Origin: DATBFX01 sp036558305
Lineage (GTDB): Bacteria; Chloroflexota; Chloroflexia; Thermomicrobiales; UBA6265
Assembly (NCBI GenBank): GCA_036558305.1
Contig: DATBFX010000536.1
Location: forward strand, 1-19,841
Direction: 5' to 3'
Length of the DNA stretch: 19,841 nt
In this document: one piece after another, positions 1-10,000 of the stretch
How positions within the stretch are numbered: the stretch's first letter is position 1
Layout: each line of letters opens with the position of its first letter
The notes under the pieces: generated by a model
Seen by the model: only the letters and a program-made list of their open reading frames with translations
Told to the model about the DNA's origin: nothing
Databases searched by the model: none
Translations under genes and position numbers: made by a program

Positions 1-1
1 T

Positions 2-34
2 GGCGACCTCTGGGTCGCCGTCACCTGGGCTTAG
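2..34 (+). pseudogene. Inverted copy of the last ten codons and stop of TcA part 2
   Basis: Read on the plus strand, this stretch encodes GDLWVAVTWA followed by TAG. That is identical in DNA and protein to the end of the minus-strand TcA part 2 gene (204-236). The copy is cut by the window edge, so its upstream extent is unknown. It cannot be an independent gene. It is either the end of an inverted second copy of the gene lying outside the window or an artefact of a palindromic contig end. Confidence 0.7.
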
Positions 35-68
35 AGCGCGTTGTAGAGGAGCGGCACCTCGCGGTTCC

Positions 69-169
69 GTAGGGGCGGACCGGGTGCCCCTTGGGCGCTG
101 TCCGCCCTCGTGCATACGCGCATTCGAGGAGGGCGGACAGCGCCCAAGGGGCACCCGGTCCGCCCCTAC
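69..169. repeat. REP-like double hairpin downstream of the Tc operon
   Basis: This is the core of the edge palindrome. Each arm is itself a hairpin. On the left, GGCGGAC (74-80) pairs with GTCCGCC (100-106), and inside it GCCC (86-89) pairs with GGGC (93-96) around a CTT loop. The right arm is the mirror image, at about 132-164. The two hairpins face each other across the spacer at 110-128. Such paired hairpins are typical of REP/BIME-type intergenic repeats. It lies 35 bp past the TcA part 2 stop codon and could block 3' exonucleases or slow transcription at the end of the operon. There is no T-run, so it is not a standard intrinsic terminator. The family assignment is inference; copies elsewhere in the genome were not searched. 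Confidence 0.6.
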
Positions 170-203
170 GGAACCGCGAGGTGCCGCTCCTCTACAACGC
201 GCT

Positions 204-3200
204 CTAAGCCCAGGTGACGGCGACCCAGAGGTCGCCAAGGGTCTTGTCGGCGAAGTAGAGCTTGAGATCGCCGACGGGCGAGGCCGGCAAATCCGTGTCC
301 GACAGCTTGCCAACCAGGACGCCGCCGAGTTCGGGGGCTTTGGTCAGGGTGTTCGCGGCGGCGGGTAGGGCGTCGGCCGCGGTAAAGACGTCGAGGGTCG
401 CGGGCGGATGGTCCTGCGCGCTGCGGGCCCAGAGTTCGACGCGAGCGACGGAGTCGAGGCGGCCCTGGCTCCAGAAGGGGTAATGCTCCGGGCGAAGGTT
501 GAGCGACAGCGCGAAACGACCACCCGGTCCAGCGTCTTGCCCGAGGAATTTCGCCCACTCGGTCGGAAACTCGTGCCGCACGGAGAAGAGCCGCACCGAA
601 CCGGCGGCCTTCGCCGACTCGATCAAATCGACGAGGTTGGCTTTGGCACCCTGGCGCAGCAGCTCGCCGCCTTCGCGGGCGGTGTAGCGGAGGTGGAGGA
701 TGACGTCGCTGATCGTCTCGTAGTCGAACTGGCACGGTTCGCCCTTGCTGGGATCGGCCGGAAGTTGTAACTGCCACTCGCCGATCACGCCGGAGTGCTC
801 GAACGGTAGGAACCGCTCGTCGCGCAGGTTGGTCTCGAACAGACCGCTGTCGTTTTGACCGGAACTGGTGACGATCGATTGCAGACTGCCGAAGTAGTCG
901 TCGAAGCGTTCGTCGTCGTTCTCTTCGTCGCGGGCGTAGCCGCCGTCGAGGACCTGGCTCGTGCGGATGCTGCTCTTCAAGAGTGTCAGGGTGCAGTTCA
1001 CCCCAGAATATGGACCGGTCACGCAGGGGATGCTGACGGCCACCGATTTGAGGCGGCGGAAGTAGTGACCGGGGCCGTCGAGGTCGAAGAGCGCCTCGGG
1101 GAGTTTCACCGTGCACCGCCCGGTCGCGCGCAACCGGAGGAGGGCCAGGGGATCGACCTGAAGCAGGCTGACGTGCTTGGTCAGCTCGTACTCCCGCCGG
1201 TTCAGGTCGAGGTAGGCCATCTCCATCCGCTTGAGATCGAGGAACAATCGTTCGCCCGCCAGCAACCCCTCCTTGCCGTCGAGGTACCCGAACTGGAGGT
1301 AACTCAACTGGGAATCGCCCAGCTCGTGCTGGAGGGCGCGTTCGGCCTTCCGGGCGGTGTCGAAGGCGAACTGGAAGCATTGCCCGTAGAGACCCTTGGC
1401 CTCGCGCTTCAGCCAGGTGTAGAGCCCCTTGTTGGTCGCCTTCTTCTCGCGCGGTTCGATCTTGTAGCGCCAATCGGGGTTTTTCTCGCCGGACAGGAAG
1501 TACTCGATCTCCTCGGCGTGCCTGATCTGCTGCTGGTGGTTGGACCATTCCTTCTGGGCGATCGCCTCGCGAAGTTGGGATGCGCGCAACTGCTTGAAGA
1601 TCTGGGTGATCTCGCCCGCGGCGAGACTGCTCTGAAACGCCCAATCCTGCTCGCGGCGGGCGTAGGTGGCGATCTTGGCCGCCCGGCCCGCTTCGTAGCT
1701 CAGGCGGTCGGCCCAGGCCAGGGCGAGGTCCGCGCCGAACTTGGTGAAGTCGGACAGCTTCTTGCCGCCGATGATCTCGCTGTTGCCGCCGAGACCCCAG
1801 AAGTGGAGATCGATGGCGAAATCCGGAATCAGGGCCAGCCCTTGGGCGGCCAGGTTGAGACCCTTGATCACATCCTGGATCGTCCGCGCTTCCTCGGATT
1901 TGGCGAGTTCTTCCGCCTCGTGGCTGCTGACGATCTTGCCGCCGGAGTCGCCGAGGTCCTGGGCGATGTCGATCGCGATCTCGCGCGGAGTGACCGCCGG
2001 CTCCTCCATTTTGAACGTCGTCTTCAACTTGGCCAGGCCGTCGGTGTCGAGGTCGACCAGTTCGGGGATCGACTTCGCGATCTCCTCGGCCGACCGCCCG
2101 AGTTGCCGCTCGTAGTAGGCGTACCGCTGGACCGCCACCGCCAGCGACTGCAACAACCCTTCCCGCGACTTGATCGCTTCCTGGTACTGGGCGTAGCGCA
2201 CGTGCTCGCCCATCTCGAGGATGACGCGCTCGTGCCGGGCGCGGAGGATCGAGAGCGCTTCGCCGTCTTCCTTCTCCATCGCCGCCAGCAGCCCGCCGCC
2301 GAGGGTCTTCACCTCCTGGCAGAGCTCGACCGCCTTTTGCAGGAGCACCTGGAACCGGACCAGGGGCAGGGGCTGCCGGAGCCCGTTGACGATCGCCGAG
2401 ACGTCGAGACCGGCCGCGGTCGCCCGCGCCAGCATCGCCGGATCGATCGGCGGTTCGAACAGCGCGAGTTGCCGGAAGATGCCCTGGATGTTGAGGCTGT
2501 TGCGGATCTTGAAGAGGCGATCGGCGACGGTGTCCCAGTAGGTCAGCAGATTGTCGTTCTGAGGCACGCAGAAGTAGAGCGCCTTGCCGAGACTACGGAG
2601 GGTGGTGAGCCGCTCGTTGGCCCCGTCGCCGTCGGCGGGGAAGGGCATCAGGTCGAACGGGATGTCGGCCTCCATGTCCCGAACGACGACCCCGAACTGC
2701 TTGAGGTCGCTGCGAAGGTTGTCGTACGTCTGCGGGCGGACCGTGCCCTTTTTCGGCACCGGTTGCGGTCGCGGACCGAGGATGTTGGCGGCCAGGACGT
2801 AGAGCATGAGCGCCTCGTCGATCGCTTCGCCGGTGTCCTGGCGGAAGAGGGAGTCGCCCCAGGCGATCAGGTTGTCGAGGTAGGCCATGACCGTCTTGAA
2901 CATGTAGGCCTGCTGGCGGAAGCGGGCGACGACGTGGGGGCGGAAGGGCGCGTCTTTCCAGGCCTCGATACTGCGGATGGTTTCGTCGCGCAATTGGGGA
3001 TCGGCCCCGGTGGCCAGGTTGACGAGGATCTCCTCGATCGACTTGACGTCGGTGGTCTGAAAGGGGCGAACCTTCCAGAACCGCTCCGGGGTCGGGCCGT
3101 CGCTGTCGTCGGTGGGATCGAACAGGAAGTGGAACCACCGCTGCGCCTCGGCGAAGCGCTGGTTCTTGCTGAGGTGGATGGCGATGGTCAGCGGCACGTG

Positions 3201-4019
3201 GAAGAAGAGTTCCCAGTTGTAGACGGAATAGGCGCCGCTGTAAGTGAAGTCGAGATCCTTGACGGGGTAGGGGCGTGTGACCAGCGCGGTGGGTAGGTAG
3301 GCGCCCGTGAAGAAGTTGTCGTACAGCTCCTTGGGGAGTCGGTCGCTGCCGAGGATGGTGACCGCGGTCCCGTTGGGGATGGTGACCTGGCCGGCGTAGG
3401 GCAGCCAGACCGCGGTGCCGGCGGGGATCGTCACCTGGACTCCCTGGTGGTCGGTGATCGTCACCGCGGCGGCGAACGTGACCTTAGTCTCGCCAAGGAG
3501 CCCGCCGTCCATCGCTGCCGTCAAGGGCAGATCGGAGCCGTCGAGCGGTGTCCGCTCCAGCCCGTCGTTCAGCAGCACCCGCGTCCCGCCGGGCGCGGTC
3601 CCGTTGGCGGCACCGCTGAGGCGCAGGCGCAGTTTGGCGTTGAGGGTCACCGCCGTGCCGTCGGGGTGCGTTCCCTGGACGTCGGCATCCAGGGTGAACG
3701 GCGAGGCGGCGGCGATCGCGAGGCTGGTCGGATCTTTGAGGGCGACCTCGACGCTGCCCGGCAACGACGCGCTGCCGGGGGCGTACTCGGTGTCGGCCGC
3801 CTGCAAACCGGCGGTGGAGGCGCGCAGGAGGCGCTGGACCAGCGGGGTGACGTACGGATGGAAGTGCGGATAGAGGCGGTAGCTGACGTCGCGCTCCTGC
3901 ACGACGTAGTGCTTCTTCTCCTTGGTGACGTCGACCCCGCCGCGCTTCTTCGGTTTGTAGACCAGCTCGGCGTCGCCGTAAGTGTGGAATTTGGATTCGT
4001 AGTAGACGACGTTCGCCAT
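204..4019 (-). CDS. Tc toxin subunit A, part 2: translocation channel and TcB-binding half
   Basis: This 1271-aa protein corresponds to the C-terminal half of TcdA-type TcA. Residues 9-56 hold a FHTYG...YPHFHPYV segment, like the conserved YHPYV region of TcA. Residues about 80-225 are a beta-rich insert (for example QVTIPNGTAVTI). The TcA signature NWELFFHVPLTIA lies at 268-280 and RWFHFLFDPT at 294-303. Long amphipathic helices rich in Glu, Arg and Gln (about 510-700 and 766-860) fit the channel and its linker. The Gly-rich hydrophobic hairpin around 728-765 (IPDFAIDLHFWGLGG) fits the membrane-inserting tip. The region from about 890 to the C terminus matches the TcB-binding domain and ends GDLWVAVTWA. 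ATG was chosen because GGAGG lies 7 nt upstream and similarity to TcA begins there. The frame stays open upstream to 7418, but that part is a shadow. It starts 47 bp after TcA part 1 and has a different reading frame. It has no signal peptide, as usual for Tc proteins. Expected to work as a pentamer with part 1. Confidence 0.9.
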   Translation of the reverse strand: MANVVYYESKFHTYGDAELVYKPKKRGGVDVTKEKKHYVVQERDVSYRLYPHFHPYVTPLVQRLLRASTAGLQAADTEYAPGSASLPGSVEVALKDPTSLAIAAASPFTLDADVQGTHPDGTAVTLNAKLRLRLSGAANGTAPGGTRVLLNDGLERTPLDGSDLPLTAAMDGGLLGETKVTFAAAVTITDHQGVQVTIPAGTAVWLPYAGQVTIPNGTAVTILGSDRLPKELYDNFFTGAYLPTALVTRPYPVKDLDFTYSGAYSVYNWELFFHVPLTIAIHLSKNQRFAEAQRWFHFLFDPTDDSDGPTPERFWKVRPFQTTDVKSIEEILVNLATGADPQLRDETIRSIEAWKDAPFRPHVVARFRQQAYMFKTVMAYLDNLIAWGDSLFRQDTGEAIDEALMLYVLAANILGPRPQPVPKKGTVRPQTYDNLRSDLKQFGVVVRDMEADIPFDLMPFPADGDGANERLTTLRSLGKALYFCVPQNDNLLTYWDTVADRLFKIRNSLNIQGIFRQLALFEPPIDPAMLARATAAGLDVSAIVNGLRQPLPLVRFQVLLQKAVELCQEVKTLGGGLLAAMEKEDGEALSILRARHERVILEMGEHVRYAQYQEAIKSREGLLQSLAVAVQRYAYYERQLGRSAEEIAKSIPELVDLDTDGLAKLKTTFKMEEPAVTPREIAIDIAQDLGDSGGKIVSSHEAEELAKSEEARTIQDVIKGLNLAAQGLALIPDFAIDLHFWGLGGNSEIIGGKKLSDFTKFGADLALAWADRLSYEAGRAAKIATYARREQDWAFQSSLAAGEITQIFKQLRASQLREAIAQKEWSNHQQQIRHAEEIEYFLSGEKNPDWRYKIEPREKKATNKGLYTWLKREAKGLYGQCFQFAFDTARKAERALQHELGDSQLSYLQFGYLDGKEGLLAGERLFLDLKRMEMAYLDLNRREYELTKHVSLLQVDPLALLRLRATGRCTVKLPEALFDLDGPGHYFRRLKSVAVSIPCVTGPYSGVNCTLTLLKSSIRTSQVLDGGYARDEENDDERFDDYFGSLQSIVTSSGQNDSGLFETNLRDERFLPFEHSGVIGEWQLQLPADPSKGEPCQFDYETISDVILHLRYTAREGGELLRQGAKANLVDLIESAKAAGSVRLFSVRHEFPTEWAKFLGQDAGPGGRFALSLNLRPEHYPFWSQGRLDSVARVELWARSAQDHPPATLDVFTAADALPAAANTLTKAPELGGVLVGKLSDTDLPASPVGDLKLYFADKTLGDLWVAVTWA

Positions 4020-4026
4020 GACCGTT

Positions 4027-4031
4027 CCTCC
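4027..4031 (-). promoter_or_regulatory. Ribosome binding site of TcA part 2
   Basis: On the minus strand GGAGG sits 7 nt before the ATG at 4019, within the 47-bp gap after TcA part 1. It decides the start within a frame that is otherwise open for more than 1100 further codons upstream. It also argues that the TcA split is a real gene boundary and not a sequencing frameshift. Confidence 0.8.
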
Positions 4032-4066
4032 GGCGTCTCGCGCCCGAATGCCGCTCCGCGCGGGTA

Positions 4067-7000
4067 TCAGTTGCCGAAACCGGCGATCGCGAGGGTCGCG
4101 ACGTGATCGGCCGCCCCCGCGCTGACGCCGGCGGTGCTGACGACGTTGAGGCCACCCGCCGCCATCGTCAGACCGGCGGTTGCGACTGCGGCGCCGTTCC
4201 GGGCAACGGCGACGTTGCCGGCGGTGAGACCGCTGCCGGGATGCACGGCCAGCGCCTGACCGCCCGCCGCGATGACGTCGACCGCGTCGCTCGTTGTCAC
4301 GACGTCGATGTCCGTCACTCCGTGCGGGCCGATCAAGCCTTCCCCGTATTGCAAGAGTGTGAACGAGTTGATGATTACGTCCCCATCGACGGCGGGATTG
4401 ATCCCGAAGTCGGCCGGATCCCAGACGGGGTCGATCAGTTTGGAGAATGGCCGGTCCGGGAACTGCGGCAGCACCTTGTATTTGTCCCAGATGTCCGGAT
4501 CGACGACGATGTCGCCGTCCGGTTTCGGCGTCGTGGTAACCCACTCCTGCCACTCCTCGACCGTCCGCTCCTCGACGGTGGGTTCGACGAAGAGGGTGTG
4601 GAGGCGGTCCTGGAAGAAGACCGGTTTGACCAGCGCGGCGAGTTCCTTGAGGGAGGTCTCGTCCGCCCCCTCGGCGCCGCCGACGACGATGTCGTTGTCG
4701 CACGGCAGGAGCCGATAGTCGCCGGCTTTGGCAAGGATCTTCGGTGTGGCGGGGGTTTTGACCGGTTGCTTGCCGTCTTCGGTCGTGGTCAATGAGGTGA
4801 AGGCGACGGCAAGACTGCCGTTGCCGGTGTAACCGTTGGCGCGCTCGCCCTTGGCTTGGAAGGGGTTCTTCGGTTTGTCGGCGTAGGGTTGCGACTCGGG
4901 AAGGCTGTTCCGTCCGGCCAGGTAGAACGCCCGGTTGATCGGGCCGCCAAGGTAGACGAAGACACCGGACCCGGCATTTGGCCCCGATTCGGCGGCGACG
5001 TGGACGAACACCTGGTCGCGGGCGAACGACGTGAGTCCGGTGACCCTGATCGGCGTCGGGGTGTTGACGCCGGCCGATTCGCGCGTGCTCCACGCGCCGT
5101 TGAGGTAGGAACTCCAGTGGAGGTGGGCCTCGACGGTTCGGGTTTCCTGCGTCCTGAGCGCCTTGTTCCGCACTTGCGACATCGTCAGGTCCGCGACGTT
5201 CTCCTCCTCCTCCGGTTGAAAGACGATGGAATCGCTCGCGTACTGGTAGGACTGACTCGACTTCGCCGCGACCATGGCGTGGTAGGCGAACGGTCCGTCG
5301 TCGGTGGCCTGGGGCCGTTCGATCTGCTCCAGGAAGGTGACCCAGAACAGGTAGAGGCGGTCGCGCCAGATCACCGGCGCCAGGTGGTCGCCTTCGATCT
5401 CGGCCGTCACCGGTTCCCACGGCGTCCAGGTCTGGTGGGCGTAGCGGCGGTAGAAGTAGCTGACGGGATCGCCGTAGGTCCGCCCGAAGACGTGCAGGAT
5501 GCGCAGCGTCGGATCGGCGTTGTCCTCCAGGTGCATGGCGACGATGTTGAGGCGCGCCAGTTGCTCGAGTTTCCGCAGGTAGGTCAGGAACGCGTCCTCG
5601 ACCAGATCGCTCGAAACGTCCCCCTGCAGCAGGTTCCCCTCCAACTCGGTGAAGAGGTAGGTCTTGTCGTCGCGGAACTCGGGTTCCAACCAGTTCTCCG
5701 GGAAGAGGAAGATCTTGCGGTTCGCCTCCCAGACCCGGTAGCGCTTCATCCACTCCCACTGCTTGGCGTTGATCGCCGACGGGTGGACGTGCGGTTCGAG
5801 ATTGAGCAGGCACCGTTGGATGAAAAGCTGGACCGAACCGATCGCCAGGCGAATCCGCGAGGTCTGGACGACGGGCTCCATCCCGGCATCGATCAGGAAG
5901 TACTCGTAGAGCTGCTCCAGGCGGGCGAAACCGCGCTGGTGCATGACGTGGGCGACCAGGGCATCGCGCTGCCGCTGGCGCAGTTTGTCGTAGATCGGGC
6001 GGGCGACGCGCTGCCAGTCCTCGGCATCGAAGCGGGCCTTGATCGCCTCGCGGAGATCGCGGGCGATCGCGAACCGCTGACCGGGGGTCGCGCCCGGGCC
6101 GACGATGCGCGTCCACCGGAGGAGCGAGGCGACCGGGACGCCGAGGCGCTCGACGACCTGGAGCGCTTCCCACAGCCGCTCCAGGGAGAGGTCGCTCCTG
6201 TTGGCGGGGTTGAGGTTGAGCGCGGCGGCGACGGCCGAGACCGTCTCCGGCTCGCGCCGCGCCAGGTCGGCGATCAGGGGGTACGCCGCGGCGGGCGCCG
6301 CCGCGAAGACGTCGATCAATGCCTCGGTGCCGCCGGCGAGATCGCGCTTGAGACGGGCGTAGCGGGCCAATCGCTCGAATTGCGCGAAGAGCGTTCGGGC
6401 TCCCGGCAGCGTGTCGTCGGCGCCGTCGGCGGGGAGTTTGCCCAGCTCGATGATGCCGAAGTCGTCGGGGTGGCCCACGAGGTAGCGCAACTCGCGCTCC
6501 GTCAGCGAGAGTGTCTGGATGACCTGCACTACCTTGGCCAGCACGATCAGTGTGCGGGCGGCGCGGTCGACCGTCGATTGGGGGAAAAGGGTCAATTGGG
6601 CCAGCGTGTCTTTGGGTAAGGTCTCGCTCTGGACCAGGAGCCGGACGTTGCCCCCGTTCAGTTGCGTCGCGTCCAGCGTGAACCGATACCGCTGACCGGG
6701 TTTCAGGTCGACGGTCCGGCCGGGTGCGCCGCCGATCTCCGACACGTCGGCCGGGGCAACACCGGTCAAGACGGGATCGGTTAGGTGCGCGAAGCGAAGT
6801 TCGGCCGCGGCGTCCTTCTTGTCGAACGCAATGGAGAAGCGGTAGGCGCCCGGTTGCGGCACCTCCAAGTAGCCGTCGAAGCGGGCGCTGCGCGCCGCGG
6901 CCGGACGCAACGGGTTTCCGTCCGCGCCCTTCAATCCCGTGTCGGCGTCGGCGGCGATCTCGTTTTTGATGTCCGCTCCGCCGTTGTCGCGGAACGCGAC

Positions 7001-10000
7001 GTCGAGACCGCGGCTGGTCACGGCGACGAGGGCGTTCAACAATGGCTGATCGAGGCCGAGGAGGCGGGCATCCGTGAGCAGACTCTCGACGAGGGCCGGA
7101 TCCTCGCCCAACTGCTCGGTCATCGTCTGGACGACGAACTGCCGGATCAGGCGCTGTTGGAGCAACGTCAGGAACGTCGTCGCCAGCCTGACCTGCTTTT
7201 GACGCAGCAGGTCCTGGGCGAGGGTTTGATTGAGACTCGACGCCGGCAGCGTCGTGAAGAGCAGGTTGAAGTCGCCGCCGGCCACGGCTGCCTGAAGATG
7301 GGTCTCGTAGAACGAGCGCGCCTCTTGCGCGACCTGGCCGAGCAGCGACGCCAGGAGCGGCGAGTTGTGGCGTGCCAGGATGGCCGTGATCTGGGGGGAG
7401 AGCGGAACACCCGTCCACTTCAAGGCTTGCACCTTGCCGGCGGCGTCGTAGTCGACCGCGATTGGGGTCCCGGCAAACGCTGCCGGATCAAGACTGTCCT
7501 CCGGCTCGACGGCGATCGCCTGCGCTTCGTAGACGATCTCGCCGGTGAGCATCTGCCGGAACGTCTCCGCGTCGCCGGCCGGCATGACCGTGCCGAGCAG
7601 GTCCATCCAGCGCTCGCCGGAAAGGATCGTGGGGTCGACGGCCACGAGGTACCAGGCGAAGGCGCGGCCCAGAATCTGGCGCTGGGCTTTCTCGTGCGCC
7701 TGCTTCTCCGCGTCTGTCGCGCCCGCGGGGAGCGGGGCGAGGAGCAGATTGAACTCGCTCTTGGAGAAGAATGCGGCGAGGTGCTGGTCGTAGAACTGGT
7801 CGATCTGCCGCTGCACGTCGTCGATCAGTGCGGCGAAGAGGGGCGCGGTGGGGTTCTGGGCCTTGAGGGCGGCGCTTTGGGCATCGACCAGGACGCCGAG
7901 GTGGAGTGTCTGTCGTTTCTGGTCCTCGTTGTAGAGGATGTCGATCGTAAGATCGCCCATTCCGGACAGATCGAGTTGGGCAGGGTCCAGCTTGTCGGCG
8001 GCTTCGACGGGCGCGCGTGACGCCGTGTACTCGATCGAGTGGCTCAGCATGTCGAGGAACGTTTGACCGACGTCGGTGGGCAGCACGTCTTCGAGGTCGT
8101 GGCTCAGGATCTCCTGGAGCAGGGCGTCGTCGGGGGTGCCGTCGAGGGTCGGCTTGACCAGCCAGAGGAGTTTCGCCAGCACCTCGGGGCTGGTCAGCCC
8201 GGCCGCATGCGGGGAGAACAGCGCGAGGTAGTCGTCCAGCAGCGGTTGCAGCTGCGTGGCAAAGAACCGGCGTTGGTCGTCCTGTGCCTTCGTCAACAGC
8301 TCGGCGAAGAGGGCCGCCGGATGCCGCTGCTTGAGCGCGGCGATCGCGTTGTCGAACAACACCCCGCGGACGGTCAGTCGCTGGGTGCCGGCGGCGAAAC
8401 CGACGGCGCGGATCGCGGGTTCGCCGGCAAAGTCGGCCGGGTTCAGCGCGTCGGCGTCGGCGACCCCGGTTTTGATCGCGGGGAAGTCGGCGGTGCCGTT
8501 CAGCATCGCCAGGAAGCGCGCCGCCACGTCGGGCGGCAGGACCAGACCGATCTTCTGGCGGAGCGTCTCCTCGTCGATGGTCCCCGGATCGGCGGGGACG
8601 GCGTTCTCGGCGCGGATCGAACCGATGCCGCCGTCGAGGGTGCGGATGAGCGTCAGCGTCGCCGTCGGGTCGGGGCGGTACTTGCCGGTTTCCTCGAATT
8701 GGTGGCGCAGCAGGTAGACGAGGTCCTCGACGGTGAAACCGCTCTCCTTTGCCCGCTCCACCAGTTCGACGAAGGCGAGGGTGTGGACGAACGGGTGGTC
8801 CTGGTCGAGTTGCGTCACCGGGACTTTCAAGAGCGCCCGCACCGGGTCGAGACCGGAGAGTTGCTTCAACGCGATCAGGTCGTCGACCGCGAGGCTCAGC
8901 CCCTTCGCGAGCAGTCCGTAGCGATAGAGCAGCGAGACGTTCTCCAGCGACAGTGGCGCGGTCGCGACGTCCAGCCCCGCGTCGGTCAGGATGCCGGCGA
9001 TCTCGCCGGCGGTGAGCCGGAGCGCGCCCTGGAGGGCAGGCAGGTGGCCCTTGATCAGCGAGAAATCGCGGCCCTGCGCCTGGACGTCGTCGAGGAGCGG
9101 AGGCAGCGCGGTCGAGGGCGAGAGCGCCTTCAGCGCGTCCTTGTCGGCGTCGGAGAGGACGCCGCGGAACCGGAGGTACTGGACGAGCAACCGCGGGTCG
9201 TACTCGACCTCGATCCGGTCGTCGGCGAAGGCGGCCGGATCGATCGCGTTGTCGGGGGCGACGTTCTCGAGACTCGCCTCGAAGATCCGCGCCGCCGCTT
9301 TGGCCGCGATGCCCACCGGCGAGAGGTAGTTCCCGAGGGGGTCGTCGAACACGGCGTCGCTCTTGAGGACGCTGGGGGTGAGGAAGAGTTGGGCGTAGAG
9401 AGGCTTCTTGCCGGTGGTGACGATCGGCGCCCAGAGCGAGAGGAGTTTGAGGCGGCTCTGTTTGCCGACGCGCACCGCCGCGTCGAGTTTCTTCAGGTGG
9501 GCCAGGTGGAAGAGGGCGGTGCGGAGCGGCGACTGGTCGAGGTTGTCGGTGGTGAACGGCGCGTTTTCCGGCACGAAGACCTGGAGCGCGCGGTCGGTCT
9601 CCTCGATCGTCCACCCGAGTTTGCGCCAGAGTCGGACGAAGTGGTTGATCTTGAGGAAGGCGATGCCGTCGGCCGGGTTGCCGCCGGCGTAGCGGAGCGT
9701 CGTCTGATCGAAGTTGCAGCCGGTGTCGGGATCGGCCAGCAGAAGGATGCCGTCGAAGGCTTTGGCCGCCAATTGCTTCGTCAGCCAGTCCTTGACGTCG
9801 ATACCGGAGTCGGCGTGTTCATTCGTGGCCGCGTCGAGCCGGTCTTCCAGTTCCGGCACCTCGCTCATGACCGGCCACTTCTTGTCCGCCGTGACTTCGT
9901 CCCAGAGTTTTTGGCCGGCGGCGTCGAGTTCCTCGCGCGCCTTGCCGGCGACGACCGCGTGGGCGTCGTAGTAGGACTTGTTCGCGTCGTAGAACACCAC

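Larger units (their letters stand above)
1..237. repeat. Perfect 109-bp inverted repeat with 19-nt loop at window edge
   Basis: Bases 1-109 are the exact reverse complement of 129-237; 110-128 is an imperfect loop. I checked the pairing base by base with the rule i + j = 238 and found no mismatch in the stem. The left arm reaches the first base of the window, so the true repeat may be longer. The outer part of each arm (1-34 and 204-237) is coding sequence: the last ten codons and stop of the TcA part 2 gene, present twice in opposite orientation. The inner part (about 69-169) is a self-standing REP-like palindrome. Two readings are possible. It may be a genuine inverted duplication. Or it may be a fold-back assembly artefact at a contig end, where the assembler passed through the natural palindrome and returned along the opposite strand. 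I favour the artefact because the match is perfect, runs to the edge and includes coding DNA. Confidence 0.95.

Noticed and set aside
129..203. Intrinsic terminator of the operon
   Set aside because: The hairpin is strong, but no T-run follows on the minus strand, so a standard Rho-independent terminator is not supported.
84..368. Small plus-strand open frame across the palindrome
   Set aside because: It runs through the hairpin repeat and then antisense to the end of TcA part 2; no ribosome binding site or family likeness.
855..3296. 813-codon plus-strand open frame
   Set aside because: Antisense shadow of TcA part 2. Its composition mirrors the helix-rich gene opposite.
4067..5540. Active sialidase in the neuraminidase-like region of TcA
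   Set aside because: No Asp-box motifs (S-x-D-x-G-x-T-W) were seen. The name reflects fold similarity in the family only.
4020..7418. Upstream extension of the TcA part 2 frame, making a 2404-aa protein
   Set aside because: The extension is Arg/Pro/Gly-rich and lies out of frame inside TcA part 1, which encodes clear Tc domains there. The true start has its own GGAGG at 4027-4031.
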